Shown piece after piece: positions 50,291 to 58,367 of a stretch of DNA of 64,000 nucleotides. Both the position numbers and the translations under genes were made by a program. The notes under the pieces are model-generated. The model was not told where the DNA came from. It saw nothing but the letters and a program-made list of their open reading frames with translations, and did not search any database. This DNA is from Salinisphaera sp. Q1T1-3 (GTDB lineage Bacteria > Pseudomonadota > Gammaproteobacteria > Nevskiales > Salinisphaeraceae). The stretch covers positions 1 through 64,000 of the forward strand of contig NZ_QZWD01000020.1 of the NCBI RefSeq assembly GCF_003602005.1. Reading direction: 5' to 3'. Numbering within the stretch: the stretch's first letter is position 1; every line of letters begins with the position of its first letter.

Positions 50291-51079
50291 CTATTCGAGA
50301 ATCTCGATGGGATCACCGCGCACGATTCGGCCAGCCGATTCGGCCACGAGGTTCTGGCCGAAACAGACGTCCTTGCCGAACTTGCGATAGGTGCCCAGCG
50401 TGCGCAGCGGCTCACCGTCTGCGCGGCGTTCGCCCCGCGCCGGGTCGACGGTGATCATCACGCAACGCGTACAGGGCTTGTCCACGCGAAAGACGACCTC
50501 GCCGATGCGGATACGGCGCCAGTCGTCCTCGGCATAGGCCGATATGCCCGCCACAACGACGTTCGGCCGGAACTGGGCCATGACGTGGTCGCCCATCGTG
50601 CGGGCATTCACATCGGCCAGCGACGCCTCGCTGGTCAACAGCAGCGGATAGCCGTCGGCGAACCCCACGCGCACGCCGATCGAATCGCGATAACGCGCCG
50701 AGCGTTCGCCCACATACAACAGATGGACCGGCTCGCCGACCACACGGCTCACCCAGGCATCCAGGGCGTGGGTGGTCGTCATCGCATCGAACGCATCGCG
50801 CCATACCCCGGTCGAAAACGCGTGCCCGGCGAAATCGCCCCTGCGCACCCGCAGCGCGACCTGCGTGTCATGTTCGAGCGACAGACTCGTGCCGTCGAAC
50901 CGCACCACGATGCGCTGCAGGCCCGGGCAGACCCGGGCCGTCAGGAAACGACCGTCGGGCCGCACCACCATGAACCGTCGATCGCCGATCAAGCCCTCCT
51001 CGGCCACGTCCGCACACCGCAAGGCTTCACCGGCGCCGGATTTCATCGGATAACGATAGATGGCAGACAGTTCGGCCAC
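50291..51079 (-). CDS. MOSC-domain molybdenum-cofactor sulfurase-like protein (YcbX type)
   Basis: 262 residues with a MOSC N-terminal beta-barrel (ELSAIYRYPMKSGAGEAL) and the MOSC domain, which carries the conserved cysteine in RVDKPCTRCVMITVDP. YcbX-like proteins use the molybdenum cofactor to reduce N-hydroxylated compounds. I choose GTG 51079, with GGAAGA just upstream, because the N-terminus then starts exactly at the domain; longer frames lack homologous content. It is divergent from the beta-CASP gene at 51303. Confidence 0.88.
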   Translation of the reverse strand: MAELSAIYRYPMKSGAGEALRCADVAEEGLIGDRRFMVVRPDGRFLTARVCPGLQRIVVRFDGTSLSLEHDTQVALRVRRGDFAGHAFSTGVWRDAFDAMTTTHALDAWVSRVVGEPVHLLYVGERSARYRDSIGVRVGFADGYPLLLTSEASLADVNARTMGDHVMAQFRPNVVVAGISAYAEDDWRRIRIGEVVFRVDKPCTRCVMITVDPARGERRADGEPLRTLGTYRKFGKDVCFGQNLVAESAGRIVRGDPIEILE

Positions 51080-51302
51080 GGATTCTTCCTTGTCGACGAC
51101 ATGTGACAGCGACGGCCGGCACGCGCGCCCTCGCCGAGTGGGTCGGTATCCTCGCCGATCGCCGGACATGGAACCACCCGGCAGGACCGAGGGGCCGGGT
51201 TCGGGCGCCAACGGCGCATCCAGCGCCGTTATTTATCGGTAGGATCAGATATAGAAACGCTCTTTCCAACGCGTTGTGCCGGACACGACGCATAGACCAT
51301 TT

Positions 51303-52892
51303 ATGCAACTGACTTTTCTCGGCGGCGCCGATGCCGTGACCGGTTCGGCGAGCCTGCTGACGGACGACCGGCTCGGCGTGCGCTGCCTGATCGACTGCGG
51401 GGCCGAGGCCGGTCGCGCGCCCGGCGTGCCGGACGGCGCTCCACCGCTGGGCTTCGATGCCCGACGACTGGATTTCGTCCTGCTCACGCATGCCCATCGC
51501 GATCATTCCGGGCGTCTGCCGCAGCTGCACCGAGCCGGATTTCGCGGCCCGGTGTACTGCACCGAGGCCACGGCCTGGATGACACGCATCGCCCTGCTCG
51601 ATGCCGCCAAGTTCTCGCGCGAATACAGCGCCGACGATGTCGAGATGATCGATTTCCAGCCGCTCGATCTACGGCCCGGTTTCGTCTTCGACGTGCCCAT
51701 GCGGCTGCACGGCGTAACAGTCGCCCTGCATCGCAGTGCGCACATCCTGGGCGCGGTCGCCGCCACCATCGGCTGGCGAAGCCGCATCGGTACGGCACGG
51801 ACCATCGTGTTCAGCGGTGATATCGGCGGCAACACGCCGGACAACCCCTATCAGTCGCTGCTTGCCGGGCAGGCATTGCCGGGCCAGGCGGACTACATGG
51901 TCATCGAATCCACGCGCGGCGCCGAGCCCGCCCGCGATGCCACCTACAAGGCTTTTCCCGATCGGCTCGATGCCTGGGCCGATTTGCTGGCCGACAGCGA
52001 TGCACGCGGTGGCGGGCCGGTCGTCGCGCCCTGTTTCGCGATCCACCGGGCCCAGGAACTCTGGTTCGATCTGGACGCGGTCCTGCGACGCTCACCGGCC
52101 GGTCTGCCGGATGCCGCAGGCCGGCCGCGCTGGCTGGCACTCGATGCGCCGCTGGCCGCCCGCATGACCGAAGTCTATGCCGCCATACTCGGCGATACCG
52201 CCGAGCGCGACGGTGCCCGCGTCTGGCGCAATCCGCATCTTGCCGAACGGTTGGGCCTGGCCGACGAGACGGCCGTCGATACGTATCTGGCAAGTCTCTG
52301 GGCACGGGTGAGCGGCAATCGCGCCCCCGGCGGCACATTACGCGCCATGCACGATCCGGCCCTGTCGCGTGTGATTGCGCTGGCCGGCAGCGGCATGGCC
52401 GAGGGTGGGCGCATCGTCGATTTCATCACCGACCAGATTCACAACCCCGCCGCCACGATCGTGCTGTGCGGTTACGCGCCGGCCGAGACCGGCGCCGGTC
52501 GTCTACGCCGACTGGCCGCCGGCGAGTGGCCGTCCGACACGCCGCTGACGCTCGGTCAGGCCCGCATCGATCCGACTCGGGTCCGGGCCCGGATCGTGGA
52601 TTTCGGCGACTATTATTCCGGCCATGGTGATATTGAAACCCTGTGTCGTTTCGTCTTCGAGCGGCCGCCCGAGGCCCGGCCGAGCGGCACGACGACAGTG
52701 TTCATCAACCACGGCGACCCGGCCGGCCGTGCCGGTCTGTCGGCGGCCCTGAGTGACCGGGCCGCCCAGGGCCACCCGGGCGATCGCATGCTCTCGCGCG
52801 TGATTCTGCCCTCGGCCGGTCAGGCCTTCGATCTGGATTCGCCCGACAATGCGCGTCGCGAGCGCGTCATGCCGCGCCTGCGCACGACATGA
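51303..52892 (+). CDS. Beta-CASP metallo-hydrolase (MBL fold, RNA processing type)
   Basis: 529 residues. The metallo-beta-lactamase core starts QLTFLGGADAVTGSASLL. The zinc motif is THAHRDHSG with His63, His65, Asp67 and His68, later joined by a histidine in HRSAHILGA. The second half has the beta-CASP features (SGMAEGGRIVDFI and a late histidine in GHGDIETLCRF). Family members are endo- or exoribonucleases related to CPSF-73 and RNase J-like Ysh1. No strong ribosome site precedes ATG 51303; GTG 51276 is the alternative. Confidence 0.88.
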   Translation: MQLTFLGGADAVTGSASLLTDDRLGVRCLIDCGAEAGRAPGVPDGAPPLGFDARRLDFVLLTHAHRDHSGRLPQLHRAGFRGPVYCTEATAWMTRIALLDAAKFSREYSADDVEMIDFQPLDLRPGFVFDVPMRLHGVTVALHRSAHILGAVAATIGWRSRIGTARTIVFSGDIGGNTPDNPYQSLLAGQALPGQADYMVIESTRGAEPARDATYKAFPDRLDAWADLLADSDARGGGPVVAPCFAIHRAQELWFDLDAVLRRSPAGLPDAAGRPRWLALDAPLAARMTEVYAAILGDTAERDGARVWRNPHLAERLGLADETAVDTYLASLWARVSGNRAPGGTLRAMHDPALSRVIALAGSGMAEGGRIVDFITDQIHNPAATIVLCGYAPAETGAGRLRRLAAGEWPSDTPLTLGQARIDPTRVRARIVDFGDYYSGHGDIETLCRFVFERPPEARPSGTTTVFINHGDPAGRAGLSAALSDRAAQGHPGDRMLSRVILPSAGQAFDLDSPDNARRERVMPRLRTT

Positions 52893-52903
52893 GTCGGCAA
52901 GGC

Positions 52904-53701
52904 TCAGACCTCGTCCTGCACCTGGCCATAGGCCAGAAGCGAGAACAGCAATGTCCCACCGATCACGTTGCCGATGAGGGCCGGGATGATGAAATGCCAG
53001 ATCACGGCGCCGATGCCGACGTGGCCGGCGAACATGAGGCCAAACGCCTCGGCCGAGCCGACGATGATATGCACGAAGTCGCCGATGCCGATCAGGTAAG
53101 CCATCAACAGAATCATCCACAGCTCGAAACCACGCGCGTTCGGCAGCATCCAGACGATGGCCGCGACCATGAAGCCGGCCGGTACGCCCTGGAGCAGGGT
53201 GTTCCCGAAACTGTGCGTGAACAGAGGTGCCGCGATCTCGGTCAGCGCGTGGTTGAGCTCGGGCGTGGCCACGCCGTAGTGCACGAAACCGGCAGCGATG
53301 AACGTGCCGACCAGGTTGCCCAGCAACACGATAGCCCAGAGCCGTGCGGTCAGACCGAAGACACGCGACGAGCGCTCGCGCATCACGGGCAGCACCACGG
53401 TGATGGTATTTTCCGTGAACAACTGCATGCGCCCGAGAATGACCACGACGAAACCCAGCGCGTAGCCGAAATTCGCCACGAGCGGTCGCCAGGGCGTATC
53501 GGGCAGCGCGGCATGCAACAGCCCTTCGGCCACCACCGACAGGGTGATCGCGAACCCGGCCGCCAGGGCCGACCACCAGAGCGACAAAGGCGCGCGTGAC
53601 AGTTCTTCCTCGCCGTCGCGACTGATGGCCTGATAGACCGAATGCGCGGTCAGTCGGGTACCGTGAATGGCCTGTGTCACCTGATCCCGATCATTGCTCA
53701 T
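52904..53701 (-). CDS. Formate/nitrite transporter family channel (FNT)
   Basis: A pentameric membrane channel for formate, nitrite or similar anions, 265 residues with about six membrane helices. The family marks are WSALAAGFAI, HSFGNTLLQGVPAG and WHFIIPALIGNVIGG. A perfect GGAGG lies before ATG 53701; the first ten residues of any longer frame do not resemble the family. The convergent beta-CASP gene ends 11 bases from its stop. Repeat copy I lies 80 bases upstream of its start, so the element forms its 5' flank. Confidence 0.9.
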   Translation of the reverse strand: MSNDRDQVTQAIHGTRLTAHSVYQAISRDGEEELSRAPLSLWWSALAAGFAITLSVVAEGLLHAALPDTPWRPLVANFGYALGFVVVILGRMQLFTENTITVVLPVMRERSSRVFGLTARLWAIVLLGNLVGTFIAAGFVHYGVATPELNHALTEIAAPLFTHSFGNTLLQGVPAGFMVAAIVWMLPNARGFELWMILLMAYLIGIGDFVHIIVGSAEAFGLMFAGHVGIGAVIWHFIIPALIGNVIGGTLLFSLLAYGQVQDEV

Positions 53702-53780
53702 CGCGAATCCTCCGTCGCGTCTGCATGACCGCTCAGCCTGGCGAGAGACGGTATCGCAATACAACCGGCAAGATCACCTA

Positions 53781-54097
53781 GGGCCTGTTGATGTTTCGTT
53801 CGAGCGCCTTTTCGTCGAGAGACCGCAGTGTGTCCGGCAAGGCGCGAGTCGCCGATCGTGGCGTGCCACGATCCAGACTCGCAACGCCGCAGGGCGCCCA
53901 TCGTCGATTTTTCATGGGCGGCCCAACCCCAAGGGACAAGCAACAGCAAGACAAGGCATCGCTCATGTGGCATGGCTCAGCCACGTGAGCGCTCGATAAC
54001 GCCGGATTGTCGTCGCTGCGTGACAAGACTTTTACCCGGTTTTTCGGCGCTATGTCGCGGCCCTGGTACGGCCGCATACTTGCCCCGCAACAGGCCC
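53781..54097 (-). mobile_element. MITE-like repeat family 1, chimeric copy I
   Basis: 317 bases. The left end is perfect (GGGCCTGTTGATGTTTCG, TA at 53779-53780) and the first 160 bases match the family. From about 53945 the sequence no longer matches the other copies, but the right end GCAACAGGCCC, followed by TA, is restored. Its last base is the G of the GGDEF gene's TAG stop. It fills most of the gap upstream of the FNT gene. Confidence 0.8.
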
Positions 54098-55233
54098 TAG
54101 CCGTTTTCAGATACCCGCGCCTCGTCCCCCTCTGCCTCACGGGCAGCTGCGGTGACCGACGTCGCCCGAACTTTATTGCGCCCAGCCCGCTTGGCGGCGT
54201 ACAGACGACGGTCGGCTTCGCTGAACATGGTGTCGAAAGTGTTCCGGGCGAGATCGAACAGGACCACGCCGAGGCTCAGCGTGACGACGATGGCATGGCC
54301 GTGGGTCCTGATCGGCGCATCGGCGACACAGCGGCGCAGCCGTTCGGCGTGCATTTCAGCCTCGGCCTGATCCAGAGCGAACATGCAGATCGCCAGCTCC
54401 TCGCCGCCGATCCGCCCGAGTAGATCCTGCTGTCGACAGTTGTGAAGCAATCGCCCGGAGACGGCCGCCAGCACACGATCGCCCACATCGTGACCGTAGG
54501 TATCGTTGATCTTCTTGAAGAAATCGATATCGATCAAGATCAAAGCGACGGTGCGTTGCGCGCTGTCGGGCAGATGACGCACAGCCGCCCGGCGCTGCTC
54601 GAACATCTCGCGAAAACGCCCGCGTGTCGCCAAACGGGTGAGCGAATCCACGTCGGCTCGTTCGCGCAACTTCCGATCGGCACGCGTCAGCTCGATCTCG
54701 TGCACGAGCGACAACGCGAACAACGCGACCGAACACAGCATCACGTCCGCGACCATCGATATATCGTCGATAGAGGGCTGAAACTTGAAGCGCGAGACCA
54801 CCACCACGCCGGCGAGCACGAGAAAGCCGCAGCCGATCAGCGAGCCGGACCGCGGCCCCAGCAATCGATGACACAGCGTGGGGATCAACAATATCCAGAC
54901 GAACACCGACAGGTTGGGCGCCGAATACAGGGCATAGACGAGCGCACCGAGAAACGGCAGCAGATAACTCCACACCGCGCGATTGACGGGCTCACCGTGG
55001 CGCAGCTTGTATTTGATGACGGCCGCGAAGCCGACCATCGTGAGTTCGAGTATCGCCAGATAGCTGCTGCCTAGAGCGAAGTTGAGCGGCGCGAAGATCA
55101 CGCCACAGCCCATGGTCAGCCACAGCAGCATATGCAGGACGCTGGCGCGGCGACTGCTGTCGCCGTCGGAAATATGACGATCCGGCACGGCGCTCAGGCG
55201 CCCCGCTCGCGCCGGACCGAGCCCACCGACCAT
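54097..55233 (-). CDS. Membrane diguanylate cyclase (GGDEF domain, GGEEL)
   Basis: 378 residues from ATG 55233, or a few more from GTG 55257. About six membrane helices (30-185) precede a GGDEF domain. The signature is GGEEL at residues 276-280 from this start, with Leu in place of the final Phe; an RxxD I-site (RQQD) lies five residues before it. GGEEL is tolerated in some active cyclases. The last codons and the TAG stop lie at the junction with repeat copy I. This is the second membrane c-di-GMP cyclase in the window. The 286 bases up to the next gene hold no gene. Confidence 0.88.
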   Translation of the reverse strand: MVGGLGPARAGRLSAVPDRHISDGDSSRRASVLHMLLWLTMGCGVIFAPLNFALGSSYLAILELTMVGFAAVIKYKLRHGEPVNRAVWSYLLPFLGALVYALYSAPNLSVFVWILLIPTLCHRLLGPRSGSLIGCGFLVLAGVVVVSRFKFQPSIDDISMVADVMLCSVALFALSLVHEIELTRADRKLRERADVDSLTRLATRGRFREMFEQRRAAVRHLPDSAQRTVALILIDIDFFKKINDTYGHDVGDRVLAAVSGRLLHNCRQQDLLGRIGGEELAICMFALDQAEAEMHAERLRRCVADAPIRTHGHAIVVTLSLGVVLFDLARNTFDTMFSEADRRLYAAKRAGRNKVRATSVTAAAREAEGDEARVSENG

Positions 55234-55519
55234 ATCGTGGATGTGTCCGCTCGGCACACGCCCGATGGCTTTTCCATGACAATCTCACCCGGGAACCACG
55301 ACTCAATCTACGCGATCATCTATCGACAGCGCATGTTCAACGATACGTGTTGTATGCCTGAGCGCGATGCTCCCCGGCCTTGAATCCGGCCAACGAGCGC
55401 CGAGCACACGGCCAGCCGGGATCGTGATCGCAGCGCATCGGCGCTCCGCAACGCTACGGATCACGCCCGGCGCGCCGGGCTGTTAGCGTGCTGCATCTCT
55501 CTCCTCATCGGTGATCAGA

Positions 55520-55717
55520 ATGGATGTGAACGACTGGGAAAGCCTGCATCGCGACGAAAAACGCGGCTATGAAGTGCTCGGCCGTCAGCAAGGGCTCGGA
55601 TGGGAAGTCGAGGTGCGCTTCGACGGCGCCATCGAACCCAAGCGCGATTCGAAATCCGCTGCCGATCGTACGGAAGCGATCAAGGTCGGCCAGGAGATCG
55701 CGCTGGCAACCCTCTGA
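55520..55717 (+). CDS. Small hypothetical protein, 65 residues
   Basis: MDVNDWESLHRDEKRGYEVL...AIKVGQEIALATL, a charged, probably soluble helical protein. A GTG 9 bases upstream (55511) is an alternative start. No family is recognised. It lies between the divergent GGDEF gene and a strong terminator that begins 26 bases after its stop, so it forms its own short transcription unit. Confidence 0.6.
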   Translation: MDVNDWESLHRDEKRGYEVLGRQQGLGWEVEVRFDGAIEPKRDSKSAADRTEAIKVGQEIALATL

Positions 55718-55742
55718 GGAGGGGCGTTTCATGGCCGTCTCG

Positions 55743-55778
55743 GCCGGCCCCGGGTTATTGCCCGCGGCCGGCTTTTTT
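55743..55778 (+). terminator. Rho-independent terminator after the small protein gene
   Basis: GCCGGCC (55743-55749) pairs with GGCCGGC (55766-55772), followed by TTTTTT. A partial inner stem (CCGGG against CCCGC) extends it. Confidence 0.85.
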
Positions 55779-55912
55779 GTGTCCGCCTCATCCGTCGAGC
55801 GGTACGGGATCGCCCGATTGCAGGCCTGCAAACTCTGTTTTCAGCCCTGGTTGATTCGTCGCGACGCCATAGCAACTAGCCTGTCCGCCTCATTCGAGAT
55901 CGGACGCCTGTC

Positions 55913-57175
55913 ATGACCGCTTCCCCCTCGACGCCCGCCATCGATCCGCGGGTGACGCGAGCCGAGCAACGCTGGGCCGTGGCGCTGGCCGGATTGGCCA
56001 TCATTGCTGCCGGCTCGTTCACGACCCTTTCGGGCCTGCTGATGAGCACGCTGTCACAGGCCCGCGGCTGGCCGCCCGGCGCCACGGCCGGTGGCGTGGC
56101 CGTCAACATGGCGCTCTACGGCGTGACCGCCCCGTTCGCGCTCCACGCCATGACGCGCTACGGTATTCGACGCGTGGTGCTGATCGCGCTCACGGCACTG
56201 ATCGCCGGTAGCGCGCTCTGCCTGATCGCCAATGTCTGGCTGTTCAACCTGGCCTGGGGCGTGCTTGTCGGTGCCGGGACCGGGGCGCTGACCATGGCCT
56301 ACGGGGCATTCGTGGCCCGTCTATGGTTCACCCGCAGTGGTACGGCAAGCGGCGTGCTCACCGCGGCTGCCGTGGTCGGGCAGTTCGCCTTCCTGCCGGG
56401 TTGGGCGGCCCTGGCCGCACGCTATGGCTGGCGCGCGGCTCTGATCGGGGCTGCCGGCCTGGCCGCGATGACCATGGTAGCCCAGGCGCTGTTCTTGACC
56501 GAGCGCCGGACCGGCGTCGCTCGTCTGCGCACGCGCCATCCGGACCGTCAGGCCCGCCTGTCCGACGTGCTGGCCGTGCTGCGTCGCGCGACCGGCGAGC
56601 CGACGTTCTGGCTCATCGCCGTCCATTTCGCCCTGTGCGGTGCGACGACCAACGGCCTGATGTGGTCACACTTCACGCCGGCGGCCACGGCCCACGGCAT
56701 GCCCGCCGAGACGGCGTCGTTCATCCTGCTGCTGATCGGCCTCTTCAACGTGCCCGGCACCATCGCCGCCGGCTGGCTGTCCGATCGCATGAATCGGGCA
56801 ACGCTGCTGGCCGTCGTTTTTGGACTGCGCGCGGCCACGCTGTTCGCACTGCCCTGGCTGCTCGGGCAAACGATGACGCCGGCGCTCTTGGCCTTCGGCA
56901 TCCTGTTCGGCCTGTTCGACGTGGCCACCGTGCCGCCGGTGATCGCATTATCCAATCGTGTCTTCGGGGCACATGGCCCGGCAATCTTCGCCTGGCTCAA
57001 CGCCGCGCATCAGCTCGGCGCCGGGGCCATGGTGTTGGCCGGCGGCCTGATCGCGGCCGTGACCGGCAATCTTTTCGGCCTCTGGCTTCTGGCCGGCATG
57101 GCGTGTCTGACCGCGGCGGTGCTGGTGCATGCGAGTCGATATCGCCCGGTGGCATGGGCCGATACGTCCGGCTGA
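55913..57175 (+). CDS. MFS transporter (OFA/NarK-like 12-helix type)
   Basis: 420 residues with about 12 membrane helices. LAIIAAGSFTTLSGLLMSTLSQARGWPPGATAGGVAVNMALYGVTAPFA and the loop GIRRVVLIAL are typical of monocarboxylate or anion-exchange major facilitators. The substrate is unknown. The LysR gene starts 38 bases downstream on the same strand and was probably its regulator before disruption. The 138 bases between the terminator and the start contain a likely promoter I could not define further. Confidence 0.85.
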   Translation: MTASPSTPAIDPRVTRAEQRWAVALAGLAIIAAGSFTTLSGLLMSTLSQARGWPPGATAGGVAVNMALYGVTAPFALHAMTRYGIRRVVLIALTALIAGSALCLIANVWLFNLAWGVLVGAGTGALTMAYGAFVARLWFTRSGTASGVLTAAAVVGQFAFLPGWAALAARYGWRAALIGAAGLAAMTMVAQALFLTERRTGVARLRTRHPDRQARLSDVLAVLRRATGEPTFWLIAVHFALCGATTNGLMWSHFTPAATAHGMPAETASFILLLIGLFNVPGTIAAGWLSDRMNRATLLAVVFGLRAATLFALPWLLGQTMTPALLAFGILFGLFDVATVPPVIALSNRVFGAHGPAIFAWLNAAHQLGAGAMVLAGGLIAAVTGNLFGLWLLAGMACLTAAVLVHASRYRPVAWADTSG

Positions 57176-57212
57176 GCACGGCGCGACCGCCGGACGTGGC
57201 AATCTGGCGTAC

Positions 57213-58350
57213 ATGATGGACGATCTGGACTGGAATCAACTCAAACTCGTGCTGGCCATCGCCCGCCAGTCCACGCTGGCCGGTGCCGCCCGGGCGCTCG
57301 GCGTCAGTCATGCCACGGTTTATCGACGGCCGGGGAACCTCTGCATAACCTAGCGCGGTCGCGCCGGCGTGCTTTGCGCGCGGCTGGCAAGGAAGGGAGA
57401 GCGTGGCGTGCTTTCGGCACGGTAGCGAACCTTGACGCCGACCAGCCGCGCGCAAAGCCCCGGCCCGTAACGGGTTCGGCCTCAAATATGGTGCGACCGC
57501 GTTGCCGAGCTTGACCTGCCAATGAGGCAGGCGCTGCGCTCGGACGCCTCGTCGCACCATATTTGAGGACGCGAACGCGAGCCGCGATAGGTTATGCAGA
57601 GGTTCCGGGGGCGCACTGGAACGCACACTCGATACTGTGGTCTTCGAGCGCGGCGCCGACGGTTATCACGCCACGCCGGCTGGCCAACAGCTGATCGCGG
57701 CCGCCCGCCGCGCCGAACAATCGATCGAAGGCGTGCGACAACAACTCGACCGTGCAGACATTCCGGCCGGGCCGCTGCGAATCACCACGACGGATCTGCT
57801 CTACGATGCGCTGCTCGCCCCGATCCTTGCCGAATTCGGACGACGCCACCCGCGCGTATGCATCGAGCTGGATCTCTCGAATACGGTCCACGATCTGGCG
57901 CGGCGCACCGCCGATGTGGCGATCCGCCCGTCGAATACCCCGGCCGAGCATCTGGTCGGGCGCCGCCTGGGCACCCTCACGCAGGCTGTCTATCGTGCCG
58001 TCGATGACCCGAGCGATACCGCCACCCCGCGCTGGGTCGCCCCGAGTACGGCCATGGGCTATGGCGCACTCGCGCGCTGGATGGCCGGGACGGTCGATGA
58101 CGCGGCCATCGCGACCCGGGTCAACAGCGGGCTGGCCGCGCGGGCAGCGGCGCTTGCCGGCGTCGGGCAGGCGGTGCTGCCCTGTTACGCTGGCGCTGCC
58201 GAGCCCGGCCTGCAACGCGTCAGTCCTGTCATCGACGTCCTGTCGATCGATCTGTGGCTGTTGATTCGCCCGGATGCTCGTGCGACGCCGACGATGCGTG
58301 CGCTGGTTCCCTTTGTCGCCGAGCGCACGCGCGCCCGGTTGACTGCTTGA
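57213..58350 (+). pseudogene. LysR-family regulator interrupted by an inverted-repeat element
   Basis: ATG 57213 opens a LysR helix-turn-helix (DWNQLKLVLAIARQSTLAGAARALGVSHATVYRR). At 57334 a 273-base element enters. The rest of the protein continues in another frame from 57613 (ALERTLDTVVFERGADGYHATPAGQ) to TGA 58350, with the full effector domain. Removing the element plus 4 flanking bases restores one frame that reads YRR-P-G-ALER, like intact LysR proteins. As it stands the gene encodes only the first 40 or so native residues. The C-terminal part might be expressed from GTG 57637, but would lack DNA binding. Confidence 0.9.
57334..57606 (+). mobile_element. MITE-like repeat family 3, inside a LysR gene
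   Basis: 273 bases with 25-base terminal inverted repeats having one mismatch (begins GGAACCTCTGCATAACCTA, ends TAGGTTATGCAGAGGTTCC). Two further perfect inverted repeats lie inside: a 16-base pair at 57372-57387 and 57442-57457, and an 18-base pair at 57480-57497 and 57551-57568. No gene is encoded. The ends resemble those of IS5-group elements, but no transposase is present here. Confidence 0.9.
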
Positions 58351-58367
58351 GTCGACGAACCCCGTTC

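Noticed and set aside
48890-51106. Long forward open frame opposite the Tricorn-like and MOSC genes
   Set aside because: It spans two genes on the opposite strand and the gap between them, with no ribosome site or recognisable domain.
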